Of a DNA stretch of 64,000 bases, positions 47,494-57,168 are shown one piece after another. Every line of letters starts with the position of its first letter. Within the stretch, counting starts at the first letter, position 1. The stretch covers positions 1-64,000 of the forward strand of contig JAABSJ010000005.1 in assembly GCA_011390515.1 (NCBI GenBank), in the 5' to 3' direction. A model generated the notes under the pieces. That model made no database searches. It saw only the letters and a list, made by a program, of their open reading frames with translations, and had not been told where the DNA came from. Origin of the DNA: Oscillatoria sp. (GTDB taxonomy: Bacteria > Cyanobacteriota > Cyanobacteriia > Cyanobacteriales > Laspinemataceae). The translations under genes were made by a program, and so were the position numbers.

Positions 47494-50241
47494 ATGACCA
47501 CCTCCCAGGAGCGGATAATCCCGACGGATCTGCGGAATGAAATGCAACAGTCCTACCTCGAATACGCCATGAGCGTGATCGTGGGTCGGGCGCTCCCAGA
47601 TGCTAGGGATGGTCTCAAGCCTGTACACAGGCGGATTCTCTATGCCATGCACGAGTTGGGCTTGACCCCAGACCGCCCCTTTCGCAAATGCGCTCGTGTG
47701 GTCGGGGAAGTCCTCGGTAAGTACCATCCACACGGGGATACAGCGGTTTACGATGCCTTGGTGCGGATGGCCCAAGATTTTTCCATGCGATCGCCCCTGA
47801 TCAATGGTCACGGCAACTTTGGCTCCATTGACAACGACCCTCCGGCAGCCATGCGTTATACGGAATGTCGTCTCCAGTCCCTGAGCATGGATGCCATGTT
47901 GCGGGATATCGACCAAGAAACCGTCGATTTCATTGATAACTTCGATGGATCGCAGCAAGAACCGATTGTCCTACCCACCCGCGTCCCCCAACTCTTACTC
48001 AACGGGTCCTCTGGCATCGCCGTGGGGATGGCAACCAACATTCCTCCCCACAACTTGGGAGAACTCATGGATGGATTAGTGGCGCTGATCCACAATCCGG
48101 AGATTACCGATGTTGAGTTGATGCAATATATCCCGGGCCCCGATTTTCCCACGGGGGGCCAAATTCTAGGCGTCACCAGCATCCGGGAAGCCTATACCAC
48201 CGGACGGGGTTCGATTACCATGCGCGGCGTGGCTGCCATTGAAACCATCGAACATCGCGGACGTCCCGACAAAGACGCGATCGTGATTACCGAGTTGCCT
48301 TACCAAACCAATAAGGCATCGATGATTGAACGCATCGCCGAAATGGTGAATGAGAAGCGTCTCGAAGGTATCTCTGATATCCGGGATGAGAGCGATCGCG
48401 ACGGGATGCGAATCGTCATCGAACTCAAGCGCGATGCCTACCCCCGCGTCGTCCTCAATAACCTGTACAAACAAACCCCCTTACAGGCCAATTTCGGAGC
48501 CAATATGCTGGCGCTGGTCAACAGCGAACCGCAGTTACTCACCCTCAGACAGTTCCTCACCGTCTTCCTAGAATTCCGCATCGAAACCATCGAACGCCGG
48601 ACGCGCTATGAACTGCGAAAAGCCGAAGAACGGGACCACCTGTTACAGGGATTATTAATTGCCCTAGAGAATTTAGATAGCATTATTGCGCTAATTCGAC
48701 GGGCAGCGGATACCCCCAGTGCCAAACAAGAATTAATCGCCAATTATGAATTTTCTGAAGTCCAAGCCGATGCGATTCTGCAAATGCAATTGCGCCGCTT
48801 AACCGCCTTAGAAGCCGACAAAATTCACCAAGAACACGACGACCTGCAACTGACGATTACCGATTTGCGGGATATTTTGGCAAGGCGGGAACGGGTTTTA
48901 GAAATCATTGAAAACGAAGCGGCAGAACTCAAAACTCGGTTTTCCACCCCCCGTCGCACCGTCATCGAACACGCCGAAGGTGAAATCGATGTCACCGACT
49001 TAATCGCCAATGAAAAAGCCCTGGTGATGATTACGGAACAAGGGTATATCAAGCGGATGCCGGTGAATACCTTCGAGGCGCAAAGTCGAGCCACCCGAGG
49101 CAAATCTGGGGCGAAGATTAAAGAGGATGATGGGATTGCCCATTTCTTAACCTGTCGCGACCATGATGCCATTTTGTTCTTCAGCGATCGCGGGGTAGTC
49201 TATTGCCTGAATGCCTATCAAATTCCCACCGGGTCTCGCACCGCCCGAGGCATGGCAATTACTCAAATGTTGCCGATTCCCTTTAATGAAAAAATCACGT
49301 CTCTTGTCTCGGTGGAAGAATTCTCCGATGATGAATATTTAGTGATGCTCACGAAAGGCGGTTACATTAAAAAAACTGCCCTCTCTGCCTTTTCCAATAT
49401 CCGCGCCAATGGATTAATTGCTATCTCTTTATCCGAAGGCGACGAATTGCGTTGGGTCCGGAAATCGCGACCAGAAGATACAATTATCATCGGTTCTGCG
49501 AAGGGAATGGCGATTCATTTCAAAGCGGATCATAAACAACTGCGTCCTCTCGGTCGGGCCACCCGAGGGGTGAAATCCATGAACCTCCGTAAAGGGGACA
49601 ATATTATTAGCATGGATGTGCTTCCCTCCCAAGTGACTGCTGCAATGCAGGAGGCGATCGAGGATGAAAACCTCGAACTCGATGTAGAACTCGATGTAGA
49701 ACTCGATGTAGAACTCGATATCGAACTCGAACAGGAAGAAACGGATCTGCACACCGAGGGGACAGAAGGGGAAGAAGAGAACATTGCCGAAACCTCTTCC
49801 TATCCGGGTCCTTGGGCCTTGGTGATTACCACCTGCGGGTTTGGCAAACGGGTTCCGGTGACGCAATTCCGCCTCCAACGACGGGCCGGAAAAGGCGTTT
49901 GTGCGATTAAATTCCGCAATGAAAAAGACCGTCTCGCGGCCTTGCGAATCGTCAATGAAGATGATGAATTGATGATTGTGACCAATCGCGGGATTATCAT
50001 TCGGCAGGCGAGTAAGGCGATTTCTTCTCAATCGCGATCGGCCCGAGGGGTGCGAGTTCAGCGTCTCGATTCCTCCGATGCGATCGCTGGAGTTGCCTTA
50101 GTTCCCGCATCCGGTGAAGAAGATGACCTCACCACCGACAGCGCGATCGAGATAGAAATGGAAGCTGGAGTTGATGTAATCACCTCATCTGATGCGGACA
50201 ATGACCTCATCCCCGACGACGGTACCGAAGAGGAAAATTAA
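47494..50241 (+). CDS. gyrA: DNA gyrase subunit A
   Basis: [41 protein letters not shown] active Tyr; C-terminal beta-pinwheel repeats. Confidence 0.97.
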   Translation: MTTSQERIIPTDLRNEMQQSYLEYAMSVIVGRALPDARDGLKPVHRRILYAMHELGLTPDRPFRKCARVVGEVLGKYHPHGDTAVYDALVRMAQDFSMRSPLINGHGNFGSIDNDPPAAMRYTECRLQSLSMDAMLRDIDQETVDFIDNFDGSQQEPIVLPTRVPQLLLNGSSGIAVGMATNIPPHNLGELMDGLVALIHNPEITDVELMQYIPGPDFPTGGQILGVTSIREAYTTGRGSITMRGVAAIETIEHRGRPDKDAIVITELPYQTNKASMIERIAEMVNEKRLEGISDIRDESDRDGMRIVIELKRDAYPRVVLNNLYKQTPLQANFGANMLALVNSEPQLLTLRQFLTVFLEFRIETIERRTRYELRKAEERDHLLQGLLIALENLDSIIALIRRAADTPSAKQELIANYEFSEVQADAILQMQLRRLTALEADKIHQEHDDLQLTITDLRDILARRERVLEIIENEAAELKTRFSTPRRTVIEHAEGEIDVTDLIANEKALVMITEQGYIKRMPVNTFEAQSRATRGKSGAKIKEDDGIAHFLTCRDHDAILFFSDRGVVYCLNAYQIPTGSRTARGMAITQMLPIPFNEKITSLVSVEEFSDDEYLVMLTKGGYIKKTALSAFSNIRANGLIAISLSEGDELRWVRKSRPEDTIIIGSAKGMAIHFKADHKQLRPLGRATRGVKSMNLRKGDNIISMDVLPSQVTAAMQEAIEDENLELDVELDVELDVELDIELEQEETDLHTEGTEGEEENIAETSSYPGPWALVITTCGFGKRVPVTQFRLQRRAGKGVCAIKFRNEKDRLAALRIVNEDDELMIVTNRGIIIRQASKAISSQSRSARGVRVQRLDSSDAIAGVALVPASGEEDDLTTDSAIEIEMEAGVDVITSSDADNDLIPDDGTEEEN
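49674..49736 (+). repeat. 12-bp in-frame tandem repeat (CTCGATGTAGAA) coding [18 protein letters not shown] in gyrA
   Basis: Direct reading of gaactcgatgta units. Confidence 0.95.
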
Positions 50242-50259
50242 ATCCCTCTGAACCGTTAA

Positions 50260-50285
50260 AACTTGCCACAACTGGCAAGTTTTTT
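50260..50285 (+). terminator. Intrinsic terminator downstream of gyrA
   Basis: AACTTGCCA-CAAC-TGGCAAGTT followed by TTTT. Confidence 0.85.
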
Positions 50286-50327
50286 ACCCTGCCAGTTGTA
50301 GCAAATTACCATGATTTTGTAATAGAA

Positions 50328-50352
50328 AAAGCGAGCATCCGGCTCGCTTTCT
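50328..50352. terminator. Second hairpin downstream of gyrA, possible bidirectional terminator
   Basis: AAAGCGAGC-ATCCG-GCTCGCTTT perfect 9-bp stem. Confidence 0.7.
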
Positions 50353-50362
50353 TTATAACTAA

Positions 50363-50533
50363 GGGAACTCCAAAAAATAAAATCTCCAAAACGTTCGTTC
50401 GTAGTGACGGCTCAACGGAGTAGCCCCGTCAATGTAGGGGCGCAATGCTTGCGCCCCTGGGGCGCAAGCATTGCGCCCCTACAAATACCTTCCTTTCAGT
50501 TGAACCGTTGGATGATTTATATTTTGCAATCCC
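50363..50533. mobile_element. Family B mini-element, copy 1 (171 bp, TSD CTAA)
   Basis: Ends GGGAACTCCAAAAAATAAAA / TTTATATTTTGCAATCCC; CTAA at 50359..50362 and 50534..50537; cargo GTAGGGGCGCAATGCTTGCGCCCC..GGGCGCAAGCATTGCGCCCCTAC. Confidence 0.85.
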
Positions 50534-50575
50534 CTAATTCGTATTATCAAAAAACATAATTCAAAACAAATAACC

Positions 50576-52216
50576 GTGTTAAACACTCTCAAACTGGCTT
50601 TAAAATCAAACAATTTCTGGAGATTAGCTGCCGCTTTATTCGGGGGTATTTTGATGGGATTAACTCCGGCCCCCTTTAATGCTTGGCCCTTGGCTTGGAT
50701 TGCCTTAGTTCCCCTGTGGATTCTTCTGGTCAAAACGGGAGAAAAGCCCTTACAAACTCAGCGCATCTGGCAATGGAAATTTTTAGGATTGCCCTTGTTA
50801 TGGGGAATCGGATATCACGGCATCGCCTTATTTTGGATTACCGGAATTCATCCGATGACTTGGTTGGGGGTTCCTTGGCTGGCAAGTTTGGCGATCGCCT
50901 CATTTTGTTGGACCTTTATCACCCTCTGGGGTGCGGCATTAGTCACCCTTTGGGCCATCATCCTAACCGCAATAACTCGCCTATTTACAGAGGTTTCTGG
51001 ACATCCTCTCTCTCCCTGGGTCCGGGTGGCGATCGCAACTGCCGTTTGGTGTAGTTTAGAAGCCTTATGGAGTGCCGGAAATCTCTGGTGGACCGCCCTC
51101 GCCTATACCCAAAGTCACCAAAACTTAGTTATTTTGCACCTGGGACAACTATCCGGTCCGACTACCATTACCGGGGCGATCGTTATCGTCAACGGGTTGA
51201 TTGCCGAAGCCATCCTGTCCTTAACTTCTGCCCCGAAATATGCCAACAAAACCCGAGGGTTATTATTCGCTTCTCCGATTATTTTATTGCTGATTTTACA
51301 TGGAATTGGATTGGCTCTCTACAATCGTCCTCTGACCCAATCTCCAGAAACTGCCTTAACCGTTGGCATCATTCAAGGGAATATTCCCAATGAGATTAAG
51401 TTTGATTCCCAAGGATGGCGTCGCGCCTTGGAGGGATATACGACAGGGTATCAACAGTTAGCCGAGGCGGGAGTGGATGGCATCTTGATTCCGGAAACTG
51501 CATTTCCCTATTTATGGACGCCAGAAAATATCCGTTACAGTTCCTTTTATCAAACTATTCTTGATTATAATGCCGTTGCTTGGGTGGGAACCTTTGGGAG
51601 TGGAGAGGGCAATTTTACCAATAGTTTAATCACCGTAACTCCCAATGGAGAAACCTTTAGCCGGTACGATAAAACCAAGCTGGTTCCCTTGGGAGAATAT
51701 ATTCCATTTGAGGAAATTTTTGGTAAAATCGTCTCCAGGTTATCGCCGTTAGAGGCGCGGTTAGTGGCGGGTAGACAGGACCAAGTTTTTGATACACCCT
51801 TCGGACGAGCGATCGCCGGGATTTGTTATGATTCTGCCTTTTCTGAACTGTTTCGACGACAAGCCGCAGGCGGAGGGGAGTTTATCCTGAGTGCGTCGAA
51901 TGATGCTCATTATACCGCAACCATGATGGAGCAACATCATGCTCAAGACGTAATGCGGGCGATCGAAACCGATCGCTGGGCAGTTCGTGCAACCAATACA
52001 GGTTATTCGGCGATCGTCAATCCCCAAGGCAAAACCCTCTGGATTTCTGAACAGAATATCTATCAAATTCATACCGATACCATTTACCGACGCCAAACTC
52101 AAACCTTATATGTGCGATGGGGCGATTGGTTATTATTTGGGTTCTGGGGAATAGCAGCGATCGGGTTTGGGCTGGATTACTGGACTGTAAAAAGTACAAT
52201 GAAAAGTTCTGTCTAA
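50576..52216 (+). CDS. lnt: Apolipoprotein N-acyltransferase
   Basis: GIIQGNIPNEIKFD; YDKTKLVPLGEYIPFEEIFGK; GICYDSAFSELFRR. Confidence 0.95.
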   Translation: MLNTLKLALKSNNFWRLAAALFGGILMGLTPAPFNAWPLAWIALVPLWILLVKTGEKPLQTQRIWQWKFLGLPLLWGIGYHGIALFWITGIHPMTWLGVPWLASLAIASFCWTFITLWGAALVTLWAIILTAITRLFTEVSGHPLSPWVRVAIATAVWCSLEALWSAGNLWWTALAYTQSHQNLVILHLGQLSGPTTITGAIVIVNGLIAEAILSLTSAPKYANKTRGLLFASPIILLLILHGIGLALYNRPLTQSPETALTVGIIQGNIPNEIKFDSQGWRRALEGYTTGYQQLAEAGVDGILIPETAFPYLWTPENIRYSSFYQTILDYNAVAWVGTFGSGEGNFTNSLITVTPNGETFSRYDKTKLVPLGEYIPFEEIFGKIVSRLSPLEARLVAGRQDQVFDTPFGRAIAGICYDSAFSELFRRQAAGGGEFILSASNDAHYTATMMEQHHAQDVMRAIETDRWAVRATNTGYSAIVNPQGKTLWISEQNIYQIHTDTIYRRQTQTLYVRWGDWLLFGFWGIAAIGFGLDYWTVKSTMKSSV

Positions 52217-52309
52217 GTCCTCGCTGGTCACTCATGAGGCCAAAAAAATCAATCGGCATCAAACCAGTCCATAAGTCATACAGGGCTAGGATTCTCCCCT
52301 TGACAGGGC

Positions 52310-52508
52310 TATAGCATTCCTAAATGATTTGTACCTCACCCGATGTCCCCTCTCCCCCTGAGCTAAGCCTGTCCTGAGCGAAGCATGTCCTGAGCTACGT
52401 CGAAGGGCCGAAGCCTGTCCTGAGCTACGTCGAAGGGGGTCGAAGGGCTGGGCCGCCGACGGTTGGGGGCCGCCGACGTCTTCCACAACTGATTTAGGAT
52501 TGCTATAT
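52310..52508. mobile_element. Family D mini-element with an inserted TCCTGAGC..CGAAGG repeat array
   Basis: Ends TATAGCATTCCTAAATGA / TGATTTAGGATTGCTATA; interior has repeated CCTGTCCTGAGCTACGTCGAAGG units. Confidence 0.8.
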
Positions 52509-52536
52509 TAGATTTAACGCTTAGGTCACGTTAATT

Positions 52537-54402
52537 ATGGACTCCAATCATTCCGGTGATTATGTTGCTAAAATTTTAGTGGTTGATGATATGCCAGATA
52601 ACTTGCACGTTTTGTCAGCAATTTTATCCGACCAAGGATACCAGGTGGGCAAAGCTTTGAATGGAGAAGTCGCGCTCAGGGCCTCCAAACAACTAGAACC
52701 AGACTTGATTTTGCTTGATATTAATATGCCTCAAATGAATGGGTATGAAGTCTGCAAGCATTTAAAATCTAATCCTGAAACCTGCGATATTCCCGTTATT
52801 TTTATCAGTGCTTTAGATGATGTTCTCGATAAAGTAAAGGCATTTGAAATAGGGGGATTAGATTATATTACGAAGCCTTTTCAGTCCGCTGAGGTTCTCT
52901 TGCGGGTTAAAAATCAGTTAAATTTGAGGTTTATCCAGCTTAAAATTCAAGAGCAAAATATAACTTTAGCTACGGAAATTCAGGAACATAAAAAAGCCAA
53001 AACTGCTTTAGAATTTAGTGAAGCCCAAAATCTCGCCCTCCTCAATGCCATTCCCGATCTAATGCTGCGGTTAAGTGCGGATGGAACTTTGTTGGATTAT
53101 CGGATTTCTCCCCCCATTATTCATGAGACCCCGGGGGGAGAAACCGCCGAACCCGAAGGGTCATATTTAGCGGTTAAGGGAAGATGGAACCGGCATTTTC
53201 ATCAATGTGCAATTCGGGATTCCGTGAGCCTAGAACGAGATTGGATGGGAAAAAATTTGGCGGAGATTTGGACCGACGATTTGGCCTTTTGGATGATGCA
53301 TTATGTCAATGAAGTCCTGTTGACTTCCGATATTAAAATTGGGGAGTTCGTGCAGCAGGTCGAGGGCAAGTGGCAGGGGTATGAAGCACGGTTTGTCAAA
53401 AGTGGCTCGAATGAAGTGCTGGCGATCGTCCGGGATATTTCGGAACGGAAGCAAGCGGAAGCCCTGCGCCTGCAAAATGAAGCGTTGTTGCGATCGCAAA
53501 AGCAGCAAATCGAACAGGCTCTCCAGAACCTCAAACAAGCCCAAGCGCAACTGGTGCAAAATGAAAAAATGGTCTCCCTGGGTCATCTCGTGGCTGGGAT
53601 TGCTCATGAAATTAATAACCCGGTCAACTTTATTTATGGCAACATTCCTTGTATCAGCCAATATGTATCAGAAATCCTGGAACTGATGCATCTTTATGAG
53701 AAAAATTATGAGAAACTCCCGGCGATTCAAGACTGGATGGATAAAATTGATGTAGAGTTTGTTCAAAATGACTTGAATCATATCCTCAAGTCCATGCGAC
53801 ATGGAACCGAGCGAATTCGCGAACTGGTGATTTCTTTGCGTAACTTCTCCCGATTAGATGAGGCACAGATGAAGCCGGTGGATATTCATGAGGGAATTGA
53901 CAGTACCTTGTTGCTGTTAAAACACCGCCTGGAACCGGAAGAACATCTTCCCGGAATTGAGGTGCTTAAAACTTATGGGAATCTGCCGAAAGTGACCTGT
54001 TATGCCAGTCAAATGAACCAAGTGTTGATGCACCTGCTGAATAATGCGATCGATGCTTTAAAAGAGGTCGGGATGCAGTGTTCTGAAACCCCTGCCTCCC
54101 TTCAAACCTCAACCCTGCCGATGCTGCGGATTCAGATTACCACGGAGCAAATGGAGGATGAGGCGATCGCCATTCGGATTGCGGACAATGGTCCAGGAAT
54201 TCCGGAGTCCTTACAACCTCAGTTATTTGACCCATTTTTCACCACAAAACCCGTCGGCAGTGGCACGGGATTGGGTCTATCCATTAGCTATCAAGTGGTG
54301 GTAAATCAACATAAAGGACTGTTACTTTGCTATTCCTCACCGGGAAAAGGCGCAGAATTTGTGATGCAGATTCCGATTCATCAACTCCCTAGAGAGTCCT
54401 GA
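52537..54402 (+). CDS. Response regulator-histidine kinase hybrid
   Basis: KILVVDDMPDNLHVLSAIL..LILLDINMPQMNGYEV..YITKPFQ; LGHLVAGIAHEINNPVNFIYGN; GSGTGLGLSISYQVV. Confidence 0.94.
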   Translation: MDSNHSGDYVAKILVVDDMPDNLHVLSAILSDQGYQVGKALNGEVALRASKQLEPDLILLDINMPQMNGYEVCKHLKSNPETCDIPVIFISALDDVLDKVKAFEIGGLDYITKPFQSAEVLLRVKNQLNLRFIQLKIQEQNITLATEIQEHKKAKTALEFSEAQNLALLNAIPDLMLRLSADGTLLDYRISPPIIHETPGGETAEPEGSYLAVKGRWNRHFHQCAIRDSVSLERDWMGKNLAEIWTDDLAFWMMHYVNEVLLTSDIKIGEFVQQVEGKWQGYEARFVKSGSNEVLAIVRDISERKQAEALRLQNEALLRSQKQQIEQALQNLKQAQAQLVQNEKMVSLGHLVAGIAHEINNPVNFIYGNIPCISQYVSEILELMHLYEKNYEKLPAIQDWMDKIDVEFVQNDLNHILKSMRHGTERIRELVISLRNFSRLDEAQMKPVDIHEGIDSTLLLLKHRLEPEEHLPGIEVLKTYGNLPKVTCYASQMNQVLMHLLNNAIDALKEVGMQCSETPASLQTSTLPMLRIQITTEQMEDEAIAIRIADNGPGIPESLQPQLFDPFFTTKPVGSGTGLGLSISYQVVVNQHKGLLLCYSSPGKGAEFVMQIPIHQLPRES

Positions 54403-54517
54403 CGGGATGTCATCCTCAGATTGGGGAGAAAATCCGGTGGGTTAGCGCTTTGCAGAAACCCGAGGGTTTTGACAACCGGATTCTGGATGAGACCCCTGGG
54501 TGAGGGGAGGGGAATAA

Positions 54518-54637
54518 TACGGAATCCGGTTGCTCAAGGTCTGTAAAAACCCGCACCCTAAAGGGTGGGGTTACACGGACGAAGCCCGCCTGCGCGGGCT
54601 CAAAGCGAAAACCGACTTTTAACAACCGGATTTGGTA
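54518..54637. mobile_element. Family C mini-element, copy 2 (120 bp, TSD TAA), inverted relative to copy 1
   Basis: Ends TACGGAATCCGGTTG / CAACCGGATTTGGTA; TAA at 54515..54517 and 54638..54640. Confidence 0.85.
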
Positions 54638-54795
54638 TAAACCGTGAAAACGAAAGACGCCCCTAAACGGAGCGTCTTGATTGCCAGATTAAAACAGTTC
54701 CCCTCCCGGGGTAAATTTTGGCAACCCCAACCCAAGAAAAACAGTCTAACCGAATCCGAACAGAGCGCATGGAGTGCGGTGGGATTCGGTTCCTG

Positions 54796-55344
54796 TTAAG
54801 TAGGGGTATTGGGTTGAGATTCAAAGATAGTCGCGTAGGACTGAAGGATGCTGTTAACTTGAGTGAGCATTTCTTTGCCCGAACTTTTACCCAAGGCGAC
54901 TCTCCCGGGGAATTCTGGGCGGTCCAGATACCGGGCGATCGCCTCCTCGACTTGTTTGGAGATGAGCTCTTGCAGTTCATCCTTGGCTCGAACCCGTTGA
55001 TAGTTTGCGCCTTCCTCCGTGGTGGCATAAAGGGGAGGAAGTCGGTTGAGTGCATAAGCGGCAATATCGCCCACATCCAGAGTCCGATCGCTTGTTGCCT
55101 CAATTTCGGCAACCCGGGCGATCGCCTCCGAGAGCACCAACTCTTCCATGACATTAATAAACTGCTTCCGTGGTAAAACCACCACTTCTCCAGTTAACAG
55201 CGACCCCATCAGGCGATCCAAAGCCATGTACTCTTCAATAGACAGTTCTGAGGCGGTGTTACAAATTCTGCCCACCTCAGCTTCCATTGCTGGCGTTAGA
55301 TAACCATCTTGTAGTGCCTGTTCTACGATTTTTTCTATACTCAT
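54796..55344 (-). CDS. ComFB-family protein
   Basis: VMEELVLSEAIARVAEIEATSDRTLDVGDIAAYALNRLPPLYATTEEGANYQR matches the cyanobacterial ComFB pattern. Confidence 0.82.
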   Translation of the reverse strand: MSIEKIVEQALQDGYLTPAMEAEVGRICNTASELSIEEYMALDRLMGSLLTGEVVVLPRKQFINVMEELVLSEAIARVAEIEATSDRTLDVGDIAAYALNRLPPLYATTEEGANYQRVRAKDELQELISKQVEEAIARYLDRPEFPGRVALGKSSGKEMLTQVNSILQSYATIFESQPNTPT

Positions 55345-55547
55345 ACTGCCTCGTTCTGCTCCACGGCACTTTTTTCAGTTGATCCAAGAGTTTCAAGGGG
55401 CGATCGCCTCATAGACAACTCTGCGATCGCCAGGACAACCCTGCACAGATCTTGCCCTACAATCCGCCCCAACCTAGCTCTACCTCCAGACAACTCCAGG
55501 ATATCCCTAGTCAGGGCGGCTTGACTGTACTCAATGCCTAATCAGAG

Positions 55548-56495
55548 TTATTCTACTCCCTCATATCGCCAGGGCACCGGATCGATGGATTGTCCATGAA
55601 CGTATAATCCCCAGTGTAGGTGAGGTCCGGTCGAAGCGCCGGTTGTCCCAACTGCACCAATGACTTGACCCGCCTGCACCATATCGCCTTCCTGGACATC
55701 AATCCGACTCAGATGCAAATAAAGGGAAGTCACACCCTGACCATGATCGATCCCCACCGTGTCTCCATGAATTTCAAACCCTTGCGATTCCCGTCCCACC
55801 AAAGCGATTCGACCGGCAGCAGGAGCCACCACCGGAGAACCCTGGGGTCCGGCATAGTCTACACCGCGATGGTAATAGTTATTGGCAAAGACCCCATTGT
55901 AATACCGACGGACCCCGTAAATTGTGGTAATCGGTCCGTGATTGGGGCGTAAAAACGCCCCATTCCAGAATTTCTCGGGAGTCACCAGTTTTTTAAATTC
56001 ATCTACGCGATCAAATTCCAAATCGGTCCCTTCGAGATCATCTTTACCCGGGGGTAGCCAAATCGATTGAGTCAGAAACTGGCGATCGCGCACCCACACG
56101 GCAATATTGCGGGTTTGAGCATCCCCTTCCACCCGAATCTCCCATCGTCCCGCTTCACTTAAAGGCGTCGTGGGGATCATCGCCCGATACCGATTGCCCC
56201 CAATGGGAAAAGCGGGAACGGGACCATCGGGAGACATCACCGTGGGCGTCGCTGAATCTGAGGCGTCAGTGGAAATCACCACGGAGAGGGTATCCCCCAG
56301 TTGCGGATTCTCAGGTTTCACCTGGACTTGTAACGCTTGCACCGAGTTGGCAAAAGCTAAGAGTACCGAAACCGTCAATCCGATCACCGGGGCCGTTTTG
56401 GTTTTGACCTGTTGTTTCAGCCAGGGATTAGCCCCTTTTAACAGCCAACCCAGCATCCCTGGGGCGATCGGATTTGAGCTATGCAGGTGAGTCAT
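55548..56495 (-). CDS. M23-family peptidoglycan metallopeptidase
   Basis: NNYYHRGVDYAGPQGSPVVAPAAGRIALVG; VGTTGASTGPHLHWGLYVHG. Confidence 0.94.
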   Translation of the reverse strand: MTHLHSSNPIAPGMLGWLLKGANPWLKQQVKTKTAPVIGLTVSVLLAFANSVQALQVQVKPENPQLGDTLSVVISTDASDSATPTVMSPDGPVPAFPIGGNRYRAMIPTTPLSEAGRWEIRVEGDAQTRNIAVWVRDRQFLTQSIWLPPGKDDLEGTDLEFDRVDEFKKLVTPEKFWNGAFLRPNHGPITTIYGVRRYYNGVFANNYYHRGVDYAGPQGSPVVAPAAGRIALVGRESQGFEIHGDTVGIDHGQGVTSLYLHLSRIDVQEGDMVQAGQVIGAVGTTGASTGPHLHWGLYVHGQSIDPVPWRYEGVE

Positions 56496-56596
56496 GATTC
56501 TTCTATTCGTCTGTTTTAATCGGGCTAGATAGACTTACGGGCGATCGCGTTAAGTTCCACATTTTATCACGCCGTTTTTGGGGAGATGGGGGAGAA

Positions 56597-57025
56597 GTTC
56601 GTAGTAACGCCTTCAGGCGTTCTCTTAGTTCGTAGTAACGACTTCAGTCGTTCTCTTAGTTCGTAGTAACGACTTCAGTCGTTCTCTTAGGGAACTCCCA
56701 AAAATAAAACCCGCAAAACGTTCGTAGTAACCCCTTCAGGGGTTTCTTTAAACTGAGATCTTGCACCATTCTCAACACCGGCGGGGGATAAATCCCCCGC
56801 CTCATAGCTAAAGTCGGTTAAAAACCGACTGCAAGTCTGATACAGTGGTGTTTTCAGTCGGTTTCAACCGACTTTAGCTGTTAGGCGGGGGTTTGAACCC
56901 CCGCCGGGTGTTGCAACAGGTGCAAGATCTCAGTTTAAAGATGACTCCTGAAGGAGTCACTACGAACGTTGGGATGATTTATATTTTGCAATCCCCTTAG
57001 TTCGTAGTAACGACTTCAGTCGTTT
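56597..57025. repeat. 31-bp tandem units GTTCGTAGTAACGACTTCAGTCGTTCTCTTA interrupted by a family B element
   Basis: Units at about 56597, 56628 and 56659, resuming at about 57000 after the element. Confidence 0.9.
56690..56995. mobile_element. Family B mini-element, copy 2 (306 bp, TSD CTTA), carrying palindromic module P
   Basis: Ends GGGAACTCCCAAAAATAAAA / TTTATATTTTGCAATCCC; CTTA at 56686..56689 and 56996..56999; interior 56719..56968 is one large nested palindrome. Confidence 0.88.
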
Positions 57026-57168
57026 CCCCCATCATCCCTCATGCTTCCCCATCCTCCCCATCTCCCCCATCTCTCCCATCTCCCCCATCTCCCTCATGCT
57101 TCCCCACAAAAATCGTTATGCTGAATTGTTATAACCTGTAACATTTCTCTCATTTTTGACAAACACCC

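Noticed and set aside
49429-50031. 200-aa antisense ORF with repetitive [13 protein letters not shown]
   Set aside because: Antisense of gyrA and its 12-bp repeat; artefact.
52286-52486. 66-aa ORF RRSSGQASALRRSSGHASLRTG
   Set aside because: Arises from the TCCTGAGC/CGAAGG repeat array; not a real gene.
56597-56689. Possible CRISPR-like 31-bp repeats
   Set aside because: Head-to-tail tandem units without spacers; interruption explained by a family B element.
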